Source: Leptospiraceae bacterium UBA2033 (GTDB taxonomy: Bacteria; Spirochaetota; Leptospiria; Leptospirales; Leptospiraceae). Taken from it: a stretch of 22,848 nucleotides of DNA. The translations under genes were made by a program, and so were the position numbers. Positions 6,557 to 15,061 of the stretch are shown one piece after another. The DNA is taken from contig DDBL01000082.1 in the NCBI GenBank assembly GCA_002333425.1, forward strand, positions 16,419-39,266, in the 5' to 3' direction. Numbering within the stretch: position 1 is the first letter of the stretch; each line of letters begins with the position of its first letter. Below the pieces are notes generated by a model, which was not told the DNA's origin, did not search any database, and saw only the letters and a program-made list of their open reading frames with translations.

Positions 6557-8392
6557 AAAGTATTTTATAAGTAGAACTTTATTTCCTGTTTGGTTATAGC
6601 GGATAACGTCAAATGTATTTTTTGTCATAAATATTCCACGACCATGACTTAGAAAATGTAGATTCGCATTCTCTGCATTATCCGCAAGTAACTTCTTATG
6701 ATCAAAACCCTTTCCTTCGTCTTTTATTAAAAAAGAGACTCTATCTGATTTTAGAAAATACCAAACAGTAACTCTTTTGTCTTTATAGTTTGGATTGTTC
6801 TGTCTTTCTTGTAGGAAACTAAAATAACCACCGGACGTAGAGCGCAGTTTTGTTTTTGTTTCATAGTCAATATTTAAGTTACCATGTTCAATGGAATTGA
6901 TGATAATTTCTCTAACACAGATGCGAACATTGAATACATCTTGTGGATCTATGTATTTGACTAGGTTTGAAGTGATTCTTTGAGAAACTTGTTCTGCTAG
7001 CGTTATATAGTTGTTAAACACATACTTTCTATTTTCTGATTCAAAGTATTTTAGCATTGAGTCTTCCGATACAGTAAACGCTTTACCGAATACTACAAAA
7101 CTATCTCCTATTTTTACGTATTCCCACTTTACACCTAGTTGCAGTGGCTCATTGTTCTTAGTTCCAAAAGTCATATCAAAGGAAACACTGGATTGATTTT
7201 TTTTTAGTTCTTCAAATTTCTCCATGAGGAGTTGTTTTTCTAGTGAGTCTACTTTTTTTTCAGCGTTATACGCTAGATCTAAAAAGAATTTTCCTATTAA
7301 ATCATTTTTTTTAAATCCAAGGAAATCGATCAGTGCTTTATTTGCTGTTAAAATAAATCCATTACTATCAAAAGAAAATATAATATCTTTGGAACTTTCT
7401 ACAAGATGTTTGTATTTTGCTTCTGAAGATTCTGTCTCGAGCTGGGCAATTTTTAGTTCTTCCACTTTTTTATTTAGTTCAAAATTTAACTTTTCAGATT
7501 CCTCGATCATTTTTTCCAAAGATTGTGTTTTCATTTTTGTATACTTAGGCGCAATGATTAAAAATAAAGTAAGGCTAATTAGTATTTGTATACAAATGAA
7601 AAAAAGTAGAGATTGAAAAACTAAAGTTTGGATTTCATATTCTGGATTGATCTCAATGTAAAATTCATCTCCTAATCCAAGTTTGTCTGGAATTAGGAAA
7701 TAATGATAAGTATTCGCAGTTGGTTTTCCATTTCTTATTTTCATGGAAACTGGAATTACTTCTTCGGCTAATCGTAAAAACCGATTCAAATCTAAAGCGA
7801 ATATTGCAATGCCGGGTTGAATTGGATTTCCTAAATTATCACAAAGTGCAGATATGGAGATCAAAAAAAATTTGTCGTCTTGTATTTTTACAACATTTTG
7901 AAATATCCCAGGTTTGTTACTTTGTAGTGCATAATACTTTTTGATTAGATTCTGATTGAGTAAAAAAAATTGATCTTTTACGTTTGCGCCCCAAAGTGTA
8001 TAAACAGGTTTTGATTCTGGATTTAGGTAAATGGAAAAAAAATCATAATTTTCACGTATGGTATTATCCGCATTAAATGCAATATGGACTTTTTTGATAT
8101 TTCCTGAAGTGAGTGTTTGCCATATTTCATCCCACCATAAATTTCCAGTAACTGTGCTATAATCTGCTTTCCACTTTTGTTGCAGATAATTATCCCAGGC
8201 TTTTGTATAACTCTCTTTTCGATTTTGTTCTAGTGAATTAGAAAAGTAATTATTAAAACTAAGACCTAATATACTTTCTAAAACGATCAGTAAAGTAATG
8301 GAAGTGTATAGATATTTTTTGAAATCATTTTTTGATTGAAAATCTCTTATATACGAAGTTAAGTTCTTTTCTTTACTAGAACTAATATTCAT
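6548..8392 (-). CDS. Membrane sensor with PAS domain and RsbW-type ATPase domain
   Basis: The 614-residue protein has a first transmembrane helix at about 28-46 and an extracytoplasmic domain at about 47-255. That domain starts with a W-rich stretch (SYTKAWDNYL, NLWWDEIW) resembling CHASE4-type sensors. A second helix lies at 257-282, a coiled coil at 285-328, and a PAS domain at about 328-440. The C-terminal GHKL ATPase domain spans about 470-614: N-box E-I-I-I-N-S-I-E-H-G-N at 495-505, G1 box D-E-G-K-G-F-D at 558-564, and G2 box G-R-G-I-F-M-T-K at 584-591. There is no histidine-kinase phosphoacceptor helix (no H-E/D-P-L motif), so it resembles anti-sigma/serine kinases more than a two-component kinase. 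It follows surE by six bases, and its AAGGAT ribosome binding site overlaps the surE end. The ligand and partner are unknown. Confidence 0.88.
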   Translation of the reverse strand: MNISSSKEKNLTSYIRDFQSKNDFKKYLYTSITLLIVLESILGLSFNNYFSNSLEQNRKESYTKAWDNYLQQKWKADYSTVTGNLWWDEIWQTLTSGNIKKVHIAFNADNTIRENYDFFSIYLNPESKPVYTLWGANVKDQFFLLNQNLIKKYYALQSNKPGIFQNVVKIQDDKFFLISISALCDNLGNPIQPGIAIFALDLNRFLRLAEEVIPVSMKIRNGKPTANTYHYFLIPDKLGLGDEFYIEINPEYEIQTLVFQSLLFFICIQILISLTLFLIIAPKYTKMKTQSLEKMIEESEKLNFELNKKVEELKIAQLETESSEAKYKHLVESSKDIIFSFDSNGFILTANKALIDFLGFKKNDLIGKFFLDLAYNAEKKVDSLEKQLLMEKFEELKKNQSSVSFDMTFGTKNNEPLQLGVKWEYVKIGDSFVVFGKAFTVSEDSMLKYFESENRKYVFNNYITLAEQVSQRITSNLVKYIDPQDVFNVRICVREIIINSIEHGNLNIDYETKTKLRSTSGGYFSFLQERQNNPNYKDKRVTVWYFLKSDRVSFLIKDEGKGFDHKKLLADNAENANLHFLSHGRGIFMTKNTFDVIRYNQTGNKVLLIKYFKS

Positions 8393-8398
8393 AAGTTG

Positions 8399-9076
8399 TT
8401 ATATCCTTACGAGGCTAACGGCAATATTTCCCGAGAAACATACATCTACATCACTTCCTGATTTTCTATTTCGTTTAGAATACTCTCCTGTATAATGAAA
8501 AATATTTCCTTCTACTCTATACTTTACAGGCAGAGGATCATAGGAAGGGTCGCAGTAGATAATTTCAGGCTCATTTTCATTAGCAAACACATGAGGTAAA
8601 TTGATGTTCCAGAAGAAGTTTTGAGGGATAGGCTTATCGAATAATTCAGCAAATACTTTTCTAGCTAAAAGGCAAGCTTTGTCCCAGTCTATTGGTTTAC
8701 TTTCTCTAATCCAGTGGGAAATAGCGATTGCACGTTTGCCTAAAATGGTTGCTTCTCTTGCAGCAGCCGCAGTTCCTGATATATAAAGGTCTACACCTAA
8801 GTTGCCGCCTGCATTAATACCCGAAATCACCCATTCAACGTCTCGCGCATAATGAGTAATTCCTATTCTGCTACAGTCGCCAGGAGTTCCATGAACGGCT
8901 ATTTCATATTTGCTCCTAATGGTGGTTTCTAGCGGCTTATGGGTAGTAACCTGATGACCACACCCAGAGTGAGGTTCGTTTGGTGCTACTATAACTTTGT
9001 TTCCATCCAACGCTTTATATAATGCTTTTATTCCCGGTGCGTCAATTCCATCATCGTTTGTAATCATTATTTCCAT
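8399..9076 (-). CDS. surE: 5'/3'-nucleotidase SurE
   Basis: SurE is a divalent-metal-dependent phosphatase that removes phosphate from nucleoside 5'- and 3'-monophosphates in stationary phase or stress. The 225-residue protein has the usual motifs: M-I-T-N-D-D-G-I-D-A-P-G at the start with metal ligands Asp8 and Asp9, A-P-x-x-x-x-S-G with Ser37, G-T-P-x-D-C, and S-G-I-N-A-G-x-N-L-G with Asn92. A Y-I-S-G-T-A-A-A-A-R-E-A segment follows. Length is slightly shorter than the common 245-260 residues, mainly at the C-terminus. Its ATG lies inside the end of hflX (10-base overlap), and the sensor ATPase gene follows six bases after its stop, so the three genes form one operon. Confidence 0.96.
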   Translation of the reverse strand: MEIMITNDDGIDAPGIKALYKALDGNKVIVAPNEPHSGCGHQVTTHKPLETTIRSKYEIAVHGTPGDCSRIGITHYARDVEWVISGINAGGNLGVDLYISGTAAAAREATILGKRAIAISHWIRESKPIDWDKACLLARKVFAELFDKPIPQNFFWNINLPHVFANENEPEIIYCDPSYDPLPVKYRVEGNIFHYTGEYSKRNRKSGSDVDVCFSGNIAVSLVRI

Positions 9077-10686
9077 AATGTCATCTCTATTTGATTGAGT
9101 AAATATTCTAATCCTATTTTTTGTATGGTTGAAATCCCAATTCCATCATCAGGTGCTTGAAATCCTTCTTCCATCGCATCCATTTTATTGTAAACATTGA
9201 TTCTTTTTACATGTTGTAAATCAAGGGAAGATAGAATATTTTCTACGGACTGAATTTGTTCAAAGTGAATTGGATTTGAAATATCTATTACATGAAGCAG
9301 TAAATCAGCATCTCCTAATTCTTCTAATGTAGCTTTAAATGCATTTGTTAAATCCGGGGGCAAATCATGAATAAACCCAACTGTATCGGAAAGAATGATT
9401 TCTCTTTCTTCTGGAAATCGAACTCTTCTTGTTGTTGGGTCAAGTGTCGCAAATAGTTTGTTTTCCGCAATTACATTAGAGTTGGTTAACACATTGAGTA
9501 GAGTAGATTTCCCGGCGTTCGTATAACCGACAATAGCCACAACAGGAACTTCATTTCTTTTTCTTTGTTTTCTATTGAGTTCGCGTCTTTGTTTTAGTGA
9601 TTTGAGTTCTTTTTCTAAGTGAGAAATTTTTTCTTCTACTCTTCGTTTTCCAATTTCTAGTTTTGTTTCTCCAGGACCTCGTCCTCCAATTCCTCCTGTT
9701 AGCCTCGACATATTATCATCAAGTTCAGAAAGTCTGCCTTTGAGATATTTGAGCTGTGCTAATTCGACTTGTAATTTTCCATCTCTACTTTTAGCGTTAC
9801 GCGCAAATATATCCAGAATAAGTTGAGTTCGATCGATTACTTTGAGATCGCAATAATCAGAAATTTTTTTTGCTTGAGAAGGACTTAAATCTAAATCGAA
9901 AACTAAAAGCTCCACCTCTTTTTGTACAGCTTTCAAAAGTATCTCTTTGATTTTGCCAACTCCGATTACAGTTGCTGCGTCGAGAGATTTTTTCTTTTGA
10001 TAAAAACTATCTACTACATGAATGTCTGCGGTTCGGCACAATTCTTTTAGCTCAGCAATCGAACTTTCTATGCTTCGATGGTATTTTTTATTATTTAAGC
10101 GAACTCCGATTAAGAAGGCTCTATTTTTTCCCGCAGATTCTTTTAGATTGGATTTGAATTTGGTTAAGTTAAATTCTATGGATTGTATTTCTTCTAAAAA
10201 ATTGGATTTTAATTGTCCAGGATATTCCTTTTCTAGGATCACCCATAGAAGTTCGTTATCGGGTTCTGTATTTGCGTGCGCAGAATAAAAGTATTTTGGC
10301 AAACCAGATTCATCGGGAATGACCGCCGTGATATAATCTAGGCGAAGGAGCACTAAGTCGGCAAGATCCTCCTCACTTAACTTTTCCTCTTTCAAATGAG
10401 TATGAACAAGTCTTAATCCTCTAAGTCGATTTCCTGTTGACCTAACTCGATCTAAATAAGGAATTTCGATTGAGCTGTGGTCTCCTACCATTACATGTGT
10501 AACATGACCTGTTCTATCGATCAGAATTCCGATTTGTCGATTTATTTCTCGGGAAATTTCTCCCAGAGTCCGTGCGATATCCATGCTTATCAATAAATTA
10601 TCTTTAAGCCTTCGATCACCTAAGTTCTTTAATTTTTGTAGTTGACTACTTTTGAGTCCACCGATATTACCGCTGATTTTATTGAT
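9067..10686 (-). CDS. hflX: Ribosome-associated GTPase HflX, long form; probable ATC start
   Basis: HflX binds the 50S subunit and splits or rescues stalled ribosomes. The protein has the long-form N-terminal domain, the HflX domain with G-G-I-G-G-R-G-P-G-E-T-K-L-E, a coiled region, and the G domain: G1 G-Y-T-N-A-G-K-S-T (387-395), G3 D-T-V-G-F (434-438), G4 N-K-M-D (500-503). The first standard start codons in frame are TTG 10593 and ATG 10584, giving 508 or 505 residues, but neither has a good ribosome binding site. Upstream, the same frame stays open to a TGA at 10698 and encodes ISGNIGGLKSSQLQKL and on, which fits the conserved start of long-form HflX proteins. GAGGAG sits five bases before an ATC at 10686, which I take as the start (539 residues). 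If ATC is not used, the gene is 9067-10593. Confidence 0.9.
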   Translation of the reverse strand: MNKISGNIGGLKSSQLQKLKNLGDRRLKDNLLISMDIARTLGEISREINRQIGILIDRTGHVTHVMVGDHSSIEIPYLDRVRSTGNRLRGLRLVHTHLKEEKLSEEDLADLVLLRLDYITAVIPDESGLPKYFYSAHANTEPDNELLWVILEKEYPGQLKSNFLEEIQSIEFNLTKFKSNLKESAGKNRAFLIGVRLNNKKYHRSIESSIAELKELCRTADIHVVDSFYQKKKSLDAATVIGVGKIKEILLKAVQKEVELLVFDLDLSPSQAKKISDYCDLKVIDRTQLILDIFARNAKSRDGKLQVELAQLKYLKGRLSELDDNMSRLTGGIGGRGPGETKLEIGKRRVEEKISHLEKELKSLKQRRELNRKQRKRNEVPVVAIVGYTNAGKSTLLNVLTNSNVIAENKLFATLDPTTRRVRFPEEREIILSDTVGFIHDLPPDLTNAFKATLEELGDADLLLHVIDISNPIHFEQIQSVENILSSLDLQHVKRINVYNKMDAMEEGFQAPDDGIGISTIQKIGLEYLLNQIEMTLWK

Positions 10687-10739
10687 AGTAACTCCTCAAA
10701 AAAAATTAATTTCCAAAAAATAATAGTATGAAAAAAATT

Positions 10740-10775
10740 GATAATATATTTCTATATATAAAAATAGCTATTATC
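10740..10775. promoter_or_regulatory. Imperfect inverted repeat in the hflX / HEAT-protein divergent gap
   Basis: GATAATATATTT (10740-10751) pairs with AAATA-GC-TATTATC (10762-10775): 12 pairs with a two-base bulge around a 10-base AT loop. It ends one base before the AGGGGTG ribosome binding site of the HEAT-protein gene. It may be an operator shared by the divergent genes or a hairpin in the 5' leader. The region is very AT-rich, so chance pairing is possible. Confidence 0.3.
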
Positions 10776-10789
10776 AGGGGTGTAATTCT

Positions 10790-12280
10790 ATGAATCTCAA
10801 ATCAATCATTTTAATTTTAAGTTTATCTTTTTTTTCTATATTAGCTGAAGAAGAAAAAAAAATCACCCCAGTGGTAGGAGCAGATCTAGAACAATTATCT
10901 GATACGTACGAAAGTTTATTTGCTAAAAGTTTAGAAGATGTAGAAAGTGCAGAAGACGATTTGGATATCGATGAAATTTCTGCCAACTCCGGAATCAACA
11001 CAAAGAACAACCCAAAATTCCCCAGAAAAACAAATGGAACTTACAAACCTAATACCCCAGCGAATAACAGCCAATATGCTGCACCATCTTACGAGGACAT
11101 GGATCCTGAAAAACAAAAAGCCCTTACAAAAGAAGGTTTAAGATCCATTGAACAAAGCGAAGCAAAAAATAATAAAAGCACAGTAAAACAAATTGCAAGA
11201 ATTTTATTAACCAATCCAATCCCCGAGGTTCGTTCTGAAGCAGCTCGTGCTCTAGGTCGTTTGGGACGTGGAACAAAAGCTCTTCATCGTGCGATTGATA
11301 CAGACGGATATGAAGTTCGTCAACATGCCTACAAGGCACTAGAAAAAATAGGTTCTCGTACTTCTTTAAAATATTTTACTAAAGGCACCAAATCTTCTGA
11401 TGTAGATATTAAGATTGCCTCTTTTAAAGGTTTAGGAAAAACCAAGAGTAGCCTCGGAAGAGATATGATTATCAGAGTTGGTCTTAACTCAAAAGACCCT
11501 AATGTAGTAGCTGCAGCTTTAGATGGTCTTGGAAACTTTTCTAGAAAGGATGATTTGGAGATTCTTCGAAAATTTTTGAAATCTGATGTTCAGGAGCATC
11601 AATCAGGTGCTGTACGTGGTCTTGGTAACTCAAAAATTCCTGAGAGCCTTGACATACTTAATACTGCAATCAGCGAAAATCCTGGGCTTGAGCCTGAAGT
11701 GATTTTTGCAATCAGTAAGAAAAAAACGTTAAACGCTACACTCCTTTTAATGAAAATGATGCAAACCAATAAAAATGAGAATTACCAAGCTATCATTCAA
11801 AGAGAATTGAATCTTCGTAAGGCTTATGGAAAGTATGCAGTTGTAAAGACCAATTCAGCAACTATACGAAAATTGCCTAGAGCAAGTTCCGAAAAAGTGT
11901 TAGTGTTAGCAAACACAGATGTAGCTAAGATTCGAAAAGTTACCGAGAAAAGATTCAAAGTAAAAATGAATAATTCTATTGTGGAAGACAGGTATTATCT
12001 GCTACAAGCGATTACAAACAAAGAGGGTTCTAAAAAAAGTATCGTAGAGGGTTGGGTCTTTGGTGCAAAAATTAATATCGTAAATATTGCCAATCCAGCT
12101 AAGAAAGACAAGGGAATTGGCTCAGATGATGATTATGCGGATGAAGACAGTGAAGATGAAAAGGATGCTGTTCGCGAAAACGTAAATCCTGAACCAAAGA
12201 AAGTTACAAAGCCTGTTCCTCCTAAAAAAGAAGCTAAAGACAGTGATTATTATGAAGAAGATGAGGATGAGGATGACTAA
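10790..12280 (+). CDS. Exported HEAT-repeat protein with SH3-like domain and acidic tail
   Basis: The 496-residue protein starts with a signal peptide (MNLKSIILILSLSFFSILAE). An acidic, low-complexity segment (about 30-100) follows. Residues about 125-325 are HEAT-type helical repeats (for example VRSEAARALGRLGR, VRQHAYKALEKIGS, VVAAALDGLGNFS). Residues about 348-432 resemble a bacterial SH3 domain (VVKTNSATIRKLP ... GWVFGAKINIV). The last 60 residues are Asp/Glu-rich with a Pro/Lys patch and end in EEDEDEDD. Such a chain suggests a protein-binding scaffold in the periplasm; no enzyme motif is seen. AGGGGTG lies about nine bases before the ATG, and a strong terminator follows. It is probably a single-gene transcript. 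Confidence 0.9.
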   Translation: MNLKSIILILSLSFFSILAEEEKKITPVVGADLEQLSDTYESLFAKSLEDVESAEDDLDIDEISANSGINTKNNPKFPRKTNGTYKPNTPANNSQYAAPSYEDMDPEKQKALTKEGLRSIEQSEAKNNKSTVKQIARILLTNPIPEVRSEAARALGRLGRGTKALHRAIDTDGYEVRQHAYKALEKIGSRTSLKYFTKGTKSSDVDIKIASFKGLGKTKSSLGRDMIIRVGLNSKDPNVVAAALDGLGNFSRKDDLEILRKFLKSDVQEHQSGAVRGLGNSKIPESLDILNTAISENPGLEPEVIFAISKKKTLNATLLLMKMMQTNKNENYQAIIQRELNLRKAYGKYAVVKTNSATIRKLPRASSEKVLVLANTDVAKIRKVTEKRFKVKMNNSIVEDRYYLLQAITNKEGSKKSIVEGWVFGAKINIVNIANPAKKDKGIGSDDDYADEDSEDEKDAVRENVNPEPKKVTKPVPPKKEAKDSDYYEEDEDEDD

Positions 12281-12313
12281 TTTGGGTCATCTTTTAATCC
12301 TAGTATAAATTAG

Positions 12314-12341
12314 AAAGCCAGCTTTTTGCTGGCTTTTTTGT
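12314..12341 (+). terminator. Strong intrinsic terminator after the HEAT-repeat protein gene
   Basis: AAAGCCAGC (12314-12322), a five-T loop and GCTGGCTTT (12328-12336) form a perfect nine-pair stem followed by a run of Ts. It lies 33 bases after the stop codon, in the gap before the catalase gene, so the two genes are transcribed separately. Confidence 0.93.
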
Positions 12342-12371
12342 TTGTTTATTAAAATCTAGCAATGAAATAAT
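12342..12371 (+). promoter_or_regulatory. Candidate catalase promoter
   Basis: TTGTTT (12342-12347) and AATAAT (12366-12371) are separated by 18 bases, just past the upstream terminator and 20 bases before the catalase ATG. The -10 matches at five of six positions, the -35 at only three. No convincing PerR or OxyR box is visible around it. Confidence 0.25.
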
Positions 12372-12390
12372 CCCAAAATCGGAGATCGTT

Positions 12391-13890
12391 ATGAGTCAAC
12401 ATACTACTTCATCTGGAATGCCTATTAATCAAAATGAATCTAGAGACCAAATTTTGGAAAACCATTTGTTGACTGAAAAATTGGCTAACTTTAACCGAGA
12501 AAAAATTCCCGAAAGAATTACTCATGCCAAAGGAGCAGGGGTTTATGGTGTGTTTACCGCTACAAAGGATCTAACCAAACTTACTAAAGCAACAGTATTT
12601 TCTGAAGTAGGAAAGAATACTCCTGTATTCGTAAGATTTTCTAATTATAGAGGAGAAAAGGGTTCCGCAGATACTCTGCGTGATCCACGTGGATTTGCAA
12701 TAAAGTTTTATACAGAAGAGGGTAATTGGGATTTTGCGGGAAATAATATTCCTATTTTTTACATTCGCGATGCTTGGAAACTACCTGATCTAATTCATTC
12801 ACAAAAACGTGATCCTCAGACGAATCTAAGTATCGCAACTACGATGTGGGATTTCTGGTCGTTATCCCCTGAAACATTACATGGAGTCACAATGAATTTT
12901 TCCGAAAGAGGAATTCCTGAAAGTTACCGACACATGGATGGATTTTCTTGTCATGCATTTAGTTTTATCAATGCAGATAACGTTCGAGTATGGGTTAAAT
13001 TTCATTTTAAATCAGAACAAGGAATTAAATGTCTCACAAACGAAGAAGCAACCAAACTAGCAGGAGAAAATCCAGACTATTATGTGCAGGATTTATTTCA
13101 TTCCATAGAGTCTGGAATTTTTCCTAAATGGAAATTATTTGTACAAATCCTAACCGATAAAGATTTAGAGAAATTTTCTTTTGATCCATTTGATGTTACA
13201 AAAGTTTGGTCTCATTCCATTGCACCAGAAATAGAAGTGGGGATACTTGAACTTAACCGTAACCCTGAAAATTACTTTGTCGAAGTAGAGCAGGCTGCCT
13301 TTTCGCCAGCAAATGTAATTCCTGGAATAGGATTTTCTCCTGATAAACTATTACAAGCACGACTTTTTGCTTATCCCGATGCACAGCGTCATAGACTTGG
13401 TGTGAATTATCAGTCTTTGCCGATCAATCGTCCGCGTTCCTATGTGGAAAATAATTATAGAGATGGAATGATGCGACTTGACTCAAATGGGGGTTCTTCA
13501 GTAAATTATGCGCCTCACACTTTGGACGAAAAGCCAGTCTATTCTAAAACTGTAGCAACAAATTCCATTACTCCACCAGTTTTAAAAACTTTTTCTTTAG
13601 ATGAGTATACGCAAGCTGGAAATCTATACCGACTCATGACAGATGAAAAAAAAGAACTCTTAATTGAGAATCTTGTAGATAGTATGAGAAATATTCCTAC
13701 TCGAATTCAAGTTCGACAATGCGTTCATTTCTATAAAGCTGATCCCGAATATGCATATTCTGTGTGTGACGCATTAGGATTAGATTTTAACGAAGTCAAA
13801 ATGCTTTCTACTTTTACTTATGAGGAGCTAATCGCAGAAACCGCTAAAGGACTCTACGAAAAAATAGAGAGAGTGAAGACTATATACTGA
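12391..13890 (+). CDS. katA: Haem catalase (monofunctional, small-subunit type)
   Basis: The enzyme converts hydrogen peroxide to water and oxygen. The 499-residue length fits small-subunit catalases, and there is no signal peptide. Numbering runs 30 behind human catalase throughout. The catalytic His45 (E-R-I-T-H-A-K-G-A-G), Ser84, Asn118 (A-G-N-N-I-P), Arg324 and haem-ligating Tyr328 (R-L-F-A-Y-P-D) are all present. Several residues lining the haem cavity and main channel are unusual: Asn85-Tyr86 where R-F-S-T-V is nearly universal, Tyr124 for Phe154, Leu131 for Phe161, and F-S-C-H for Y-G-S-H at 185-188 (human 215-218 numbering). GGAG lies six bases before the ATG. The gene has its own space between a terminator and a convergent operon. 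The symbol follows the small-subunit class; katE would be equally used in Leptospira. Confidence 0.94.
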   Translation: MSQHTTSSGMPINQNESRDQILENHLLTEKLANFNREKIPERITHAKGAGVYGVFTATKDLTKLTKATVFSEVGKNTPVFVRFSNYRGEKGSADTLRDPRGFAIKFYTEEGNWDFAGNNIPIFYIRDAWKLPDLIHSQKRDPQTNLSIATTMWDFWSLSPETLHGVTMNFSERGIPESYRHMDGFSCHAFSFINADNVRVWVKFHFKSEQGIKCLTNEEATKLAGENPDYYVQDLFHSIESGIFPKWKLFVQILTDKDLEKFSFDPFDVTKVWSHSIAPEIEVGILELNRNPENYFVEVEQAAFSPANVIPGIGFSPDKLLQARLFAYPDAQRHRLGVNYQSLPINRPRSYVENNYRDGMMRLDSNGGSSVNYAPHTLDEKPVYSKTVATNSITPPVLKTFSLDEYTQAGNLYRLMTDEKKELLIENLVDSMRNIPTRIQVRQCVHFYKADPEYAYSVCDALGLDFNEVKMLSTFTYEELIAETAKGLYEKIERVKTIY

Positions 13891-13937
13891 TTCTATTTAA
13901 TCGGTGTGCAAGATTTTATAGAAAAGCGAATCAGTAT
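13884..13937. terminator. Long hairpin between convergent genes, possible two-way terminator
   Basis: ATACTGATTC (13884-13893) and GAATCAGTAT (13928-13937) are perfect 10-base inverted repeats; the left arm contains the catalase stop codon. Inside, TAT..AATC and GATT..ATA can pair further. No long T-run follows on either strand, so it is less typical than an intrinsic terminator, but its place between two convergent genes fits that role. Confidence 0.4.
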
Positions 13938-13963
13938 GATAAGAGATCTTAACTTCTGTATAT

Positions 13964-15061
13964 TTACTTTCTATATCGTACAAAATATCTTTCTTGAGGA
14001 AAACTCAAAAGTTGCCTGAAACTTTTTTCGTCTCCCCATATATCTGTTGGAATTTTTTTTAGTTCGATAGAACCAATTGACTGTTTAAAATTATCAGGGC
14101 TGTCAGGAAGAGATTCGGAACCATTTTTATCAGAAGAGGTAATCTGAGAGGATAATCCCAAGTTGCCCTTTTCATCGATCACCAAAACTTTCACATTTCG
14201 TTTTTTGTATGAGTTGATGGAAAATTCTTTATCTTTAACAGTTCGAGTAAAAAAACCCCTCACATCCAAAGCGATAACAGTTAACTGTAACTCATTGCCT
14301 ACAGCCGACTTTGAATCGTCTATCGTTCCTTTTAGACAAGTATGCTGTAATTCTGGATAGGCAAAGTTCCAATAACCTGGTTTATCAATTTGTGCAATTC
14401 TTACACCTACAATTTTACGACCTTCATAATTATCCCTGTCGTTCGTTCCAGCTTCAATTCTATCGTTATTAGAAAGGGAAGATTTTAAGTTCCATACTCC
14501 TGATTCATCCATGTGGTAAAGACTAAAAGTCTCTTTGGGGCTAATATCGGGAAACTGCACTTCAATTATTTTTCCAGGAGCTAGTTTGACTTTCTGGTCT
14601 CCTAACTTATATTCTATTTTAAAAATTCCACCAGAAATAAGATAGAGTTCTTTCCCATACTTACTATAATAAATAAGACCAATTCCTGACGTTAAAAAAT
14701 CTAGTTCATCTATGATTTCGATTACTGTTACAGTAACAACTCCTTCGACTAAATTACCTGTCATATCCACAAAAGCATTTTCCGGTATAACAAAACGAGT
14801 ACCTCTAGTTCCAACAAGTTCTGATTTCTTAGATGTATCTGCTTCTAAGTTTTGTTCTTTTGGAGCAAATATCTTTAGCTGTGGGGGTAAATGTGTATTA
14901 TCCATTCTAGGTTTGTCTTTTAGAACACTTTCTGTAACTACGTTTTTGCTATCAGCATAGTTTAAGATTCCGTATTCAGTCACTTTAAAGTTTCTACCGA
15001 CTTGCGAAAATAATTCAAATGAGAAGATAATGAGAAATAACAAAACGTAAATTAACTTCAT
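13964..15061 (-). CDS. Exported beta-rich protein, function unknown
   Basis: The 365-residue protein has a signal peptide (MKLIYVLLFLIIFSFELFS). Residues about 82-195 form a beta domain with G-T-R-G-T-R-F-V-I-P-E-N-A-F-V-D (84-99), then V-x-G-x-V-T-V-T-V-I-E-I and a later S-G-G-I-F-K-I-E. This pattern is seen in large secreted or surface proteins of Bacteroidetes and spirochaetes, resembling a ZU5-like module, but I do not know a role. Residues about 225-290 include Y-W-N-F-A-Y-P and a second probable beta domain. It is the last gene of a five-gene operon; its ATG overlaps the TPR gene stop as ATGA. No catalytic motif is seen. Confidence 0.85.
   Translation of the reverse strand: MKLIYVLLFLIIFSFELFSQVGRNFKVTEYGILNYADSKNVVTESVLKDKPRMDNTHLPPQLKIFAPKEQNLEADTSKKSELVGTRGTRFVIPENAFVDMTGNLVEGVVTVTVIEIIDELDFLTSGIGLIYYSKYGKELYLISGGIFKIEYKLGDQKVKLAPGKIIEVQFPDISPKETFSLYHMDESGVWNLKSSLSNNDRIEAGTNDRDNYEGRKIVGVRIAQIDKPGYWNFAYPELQHTCLKGTIDDSKSAVGNELQLTVIALDVRGFFTRTVKDKEFSINSYKKRNVKVLVIDEKGNLGLSSQITSSDKNGSESLPDSPDNFKQSIGSIELKKIPTDIWGDEKSFRQLLSFPQERYFVRYRK

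Noticed and set aside
7011..7944. Forward frames within the sensor ATPase gene
   Set aside because: They are short, have no ribosome binding site and lie opposite well-defined PAS and membrane domains.
12342..12390. PerR or OxyR box at the catalase promoter
   Set aside because: No convincing palindrome of either type is visible in the gap.
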